Assembly: GCA_030666115.1 (NCBI GenBank)
Contig: DAOUYM010000051.1
Location: forward strand, 1-5,535
Source of the DNA: Candidatus Aenigmatarchaeota archaeon
GTDB lineage: Archaea; Aenigmatarchaeota; Aenigmatarchaeia; QMZP01
Direction: 5' to 3'
DNA: 5,535 bases
This document shows positions 3,740 through 5,535 of the stretch, piece by piece (within the stretch, counting starts at the first letter, position 1; each line of letters starts with the position of its first letter). The notes below the pieces were generated by a model that saw nothing but the letters and a program-made list of their open reading frames with translations, was not told the DNA's origin and made no database searches. The position numbers and the translations under genes were made by a program.

Positions 3740-5437
3740 ATGAATCCAGCCGAGACTTTCAGGAAGGACGTGATAAGGCTTATCAGGGGAAAGAAGAAGA
3801 TACCGCTGGATAAGCTGGAGAAGATCCTGGAGAAGCCGCCAGAGAACATAGGAGCAGATCTCGCGCTTCCCTGCTTCACTTTGGACAAGAAGAATCCTGT
3901 CGAATTCGCAAAGGAACTGGCAAGCAGGATAAAGCCATCAGGAATGGTAAAGGAAGTCAATTTCTACGGCCCATACGTCAACTTCTATGCTGACTGGATC
4001 AAGCTGGGTGGCGCAGTCCTTAAGCAGATACTCAGGGAGAAGGATAATTATGGATCATCCAAACCATCCAAGGAAAAGATAATGGTTGAGTTCGCGCACC
4101 CCAATACACACAAGGCCTTCCACATAGGTCATATGAGAAACATCTCGCTTGGGGAATCCCTGTGCAGGACCCTGGAATACGCTGGTTACAAAGTATTCAG
4201 GACCAACTACCAGGGAGATATAGGCCCACATGTGGCGAAATGTATATGGGGCTTCCTGAAGCTCCACAAGGGCAGGGAGCCAAAGAAGGACAAGGGGAAG
4301 TGGCTGGGAAAGGTCTACAAGGAGGCCAGCGAGAGGATAGCAAAGAACGCGAAGTATGAGAAGGAAATGAGGGAGATAAACACCAAACTCTACAACAGGG
4401 ACAAGAGCATAATGTCTGTGTGGAAGAAGACCGGGCAGTGGAGCCTTGAAAGATTTGATGAGATATACAGGGACTTCGGAGTCAAGTTCAACAGGTTATA
4501 CTTCGAGAGCGAGACAGAGGGGCCCGGGAAGGAGATTGTGATGAATCTCCTGAAGAAGGGCATAGCAAAGGAGAGTGATGGTGCGATAGTGATTGATCTC
4601 AAGAAGCATGATATGGGGGTCGTCGTCCTGCTCACAAAGGATAGGATATCACTCTATCATGCAAAGGACCTCTCCCTTGCGGAGATGCAGTACAAGGAGT
4701 ACAAACCTGACAGGATCGTGCATGTTGTTGGCTCAGAGCAGAACCTCTACTTCATGCAGCTGTTCAAGATTCTGGAGATAATGAAGTGGAAGCATTTCGA
4801 CAAGGAGTTCCATTTAAGCTACGGCCTTGTTAACCTGGAATCAGGGAAGATGAAGTCAAGAGAGGGGAAGGTCATACTCTACGATGAGGTCAAGGACAAG
4901 ATCATAAAGCTGGCTCTAAAGGAGACCAGGAAGAGGAATCCCAAGGCTGCCAAGAAAGAGACAGAGAAGATAGCGAATCTTGTTGGAATGGGAGCCCTGA
5001 AGTACACGATGATAAGCCAGTCCCCTGAGAAGGTGATAATATTCAACTGGGACAAGGTCCTGAACTTTGACGGGGATACTGCTCCGTATATCCAGTATTC
5101 CCACGCAAGAGCCTGCTCTATTATGGGCAAGGTGAAGAAATCCCACACAAAGTTCGATGCCTCCCTTCTGGATAAGAAGGAGGAGAAGGCCCTCATATCC
5201 CATCTGATGGATTTCCCCGGTACTGTATCCAACGCAGCAAGGGACTACAGGCCCCACTACGTGGCTAACTATGCGTACAAACTCGCTACCATATTCAATG
5301 ACTTCTATCAGTCCGTTCCTGTCCTTAAGGCGGATCCAAAGACCATGGCAGCCAGGCTGTCCCTTGTCAAGGCAACCCGGATCACCCTGAAGAACTCTTT
5401 GGGGTTGCTTGGTATAGATGCGCCTGAGAAGATGTGA
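3740..5437 (+). CDS. argS: Arginyl-tRNA synthetase (class I)
   Basis: 565 residues, complete and of normal length; it charges tRNA-Arg with arginine in the cytoplasm. Domains in order: N-terminal ArgRS-specific domain at about 1-90 (NIGADLALPCF, then GPYVNFYAD), which contacts the tRNA D-loop; the Rossmann catalytic domain at about 112-385, with VEFAHPNTHKAFHIGHMRN carrying the HIGH signature at 128-131, NYQGDIGPHV (156-164) and VGSEQNLYFMQLFKIL (330-345); and KMKSREGK at 370-377 in the place of KMSKS (ArgRS often departs from the consensus here). The C-terminal helical anticodon-binding (DALR) domain, about 440-565, contains APYIQYSHARACSI and the usual ending LGLLGIDAPEKM. The start is fixed by GGTGA four bases upstream. 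Arg is mostly encoded by AGG. No frameshift or missing key residue is seen. Confidence 0.98.
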   Translation: MNPAETFRKDVIRLIRGKKKIPLDKLEKILEKPPENIGADLALPCFTLDKKNPVEFAKELASRIKPSGMVKEVNFYGPYVNFYADWIKLGGAVLKQILREKDNYGSSKPSKEKIMVEFAHPNTHKAFHIGHMRNISLGESLCRTLEYAGYKVFRTNYQGDIGPHVAKCIWGFLKLHKGREPKKDKGKWLGKVYKEASERIAKNAKYEKEMREINTKLYNRDKSIMSVWKKTGQWSLERFDEIYRDFGVKFNRLYFESETEGPGKEIVMNLLKKGIAKESDGAIVIDLKKHDMGVVVLLTKDRISLYHAKDLSLAEMQYKEYKPDRIVHVVGSEQNLYFMQLFKILEIMKWKHFDKEFHLSYGLVNLESGKMKSREGKVILYDEVKDKIIKLALKETRKRNPKAAKKETEKIANLVGMGALKYTMISQSPEKVIIFNWDKVLNFDGDTAPYIQYSHARACSIMGKVKKSHTKFDASLLDKKEEKALISHLMDFPGTVSNAARDYRPHYVANYAYKLATIFNDFYQSVPVLKADPKTMAARLSLVKATRITLKNSLGLLGIDAPEKM

Positions 5438-5472
5438 TCATCTCATTCTGGCACACGCGAGCGTAAATATAC

Positions 5473-5480
5473 CTTTAAAT
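5473..5480 (+). promoter_or_regulatory. TATA box for the gene starting at 5504 (leaderless)
   Basis: CTTTAAAT, centred about 27 nt upstream of the ATG at 5504, with no Shine-Dalgarno in between, so a leaderless transcript separate from argS is likely. Confidence 0.55.
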
Positions 5481-5503
5481 TGACCTCGGGACAAATAATC
5501 AGC

Positions 5504-5535
5504 ATGGACAAGAGAAGATGCCCTTACTGCGGAAG
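5504..5535 (+). CDS. N-terminus of a zinc-ribbon (CPYCG) protein, cut by window end
   Basis: Only ten full codons are present: MDKRRCPYCG. The CPxCG knuckle right at the N-terminus is half of a zinc ribbon; the partner cysteines would lie downstream. Many archaeal proteins begin this way, both small ribbon proteins and transcription or translation factors, so no identity is offered. The ATG is supported by the TATA box 27 nt upstream. Confidence 0.6.
   Translation, partial: MDKRRCPYCG

Noticed and set aside
3616..3960. Minus-strand 114-codon frame over the tRNA and the start of argS
   Set aside because: It runs antisense through a complete tRNA and the conserved N-terminal domain of ArgRS, and has no ribosome site or recognisable motif.
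4847..4861. KMKSR in place of KMSKS as a sign of an inactive ArgRS
   Set aside because: ArgRS commonly deviates from the KMSKS consensus; the HIGH motif, core and C-terminal domain are all intact, so loss of function is not supported.
5438..5472. Possible stem-loop terminator after argS
   Set aside because: Only a few GC bases (CACGCGAGCGT) and no T-run are present; no convincing hairpin can be drawn.

Overview
The window is archaeal and gene-dense. Evidence seen directly: a flap endonuclease FEN-1 with a C-terminal PCNA-binding box; a tRNA gene interrupted by a 42-nt intron at the canonical 37/38 site with a bulge-helix-bulge fold; archaeal TATA boxes, several about 26-28 nt upstream of a start codon (leaderless mRNAs); GGTGA/GGAG-type ribosome sites on others; and heavy use of AGG (Arg) and ATA (Ile) codons. 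The uncharacterised 141-aa protein with an LPPPIQLP motif resembles proteins I remember from archaeal, notably DPANN-type, genomes, but the lineage cannot be fixed from this window.

Layout. (1) 2-778 (+): C-terminal three quarters of FEN-1, followed 25 nt later by a small multi-helix membrane protein (804-1085). (2) 1094-2039 (-): a 58-residue unrecognised protein (1094-1270) that converges on the membrane-protein gene and has its own leaderless-type promoter; then a two-gene unit read as 141-aa hypothetical protein (2039-1614) followed by acylphosphatase (1611-1339). (3) 2040-2154: a divergent promoter region with a palindrome on a TATA box that reads in both directions. (4) 2155-2900 (+): a DJ-1/PfpI-family protein and, overlapping it by 7 nt, a 73-aa winged-helix protein. 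(5) 2901-3035: non-coding, with short tandem repeats, then a TATA box and inverted-repeat operators for a RelB/RelE-type toxin-antitoxin pair (3036-3511). (6) 3575-3689: intron-containing tRNA-Gln(UUG). (7) 3740-5437: complete arginyl-tRNA synthetase. (8) 5504-end: first ten codons of a CPYCG zinc-ribbon protein with its own leaderless-type promoter.

Functionally this is mostly housekeeping (replication/repair nuclease, tRNA, aminoacyl-tRNA synthetase) with small accessory units between. The relBE pair and the 58-aa gene use visibly more AT-rich codons than their neighbours, so they are the best candidates for acquired material. No CRISPR array, insertion sequence, rRNA or complete mobile element is seen, and no stretch over 300 bases lacks a gene.
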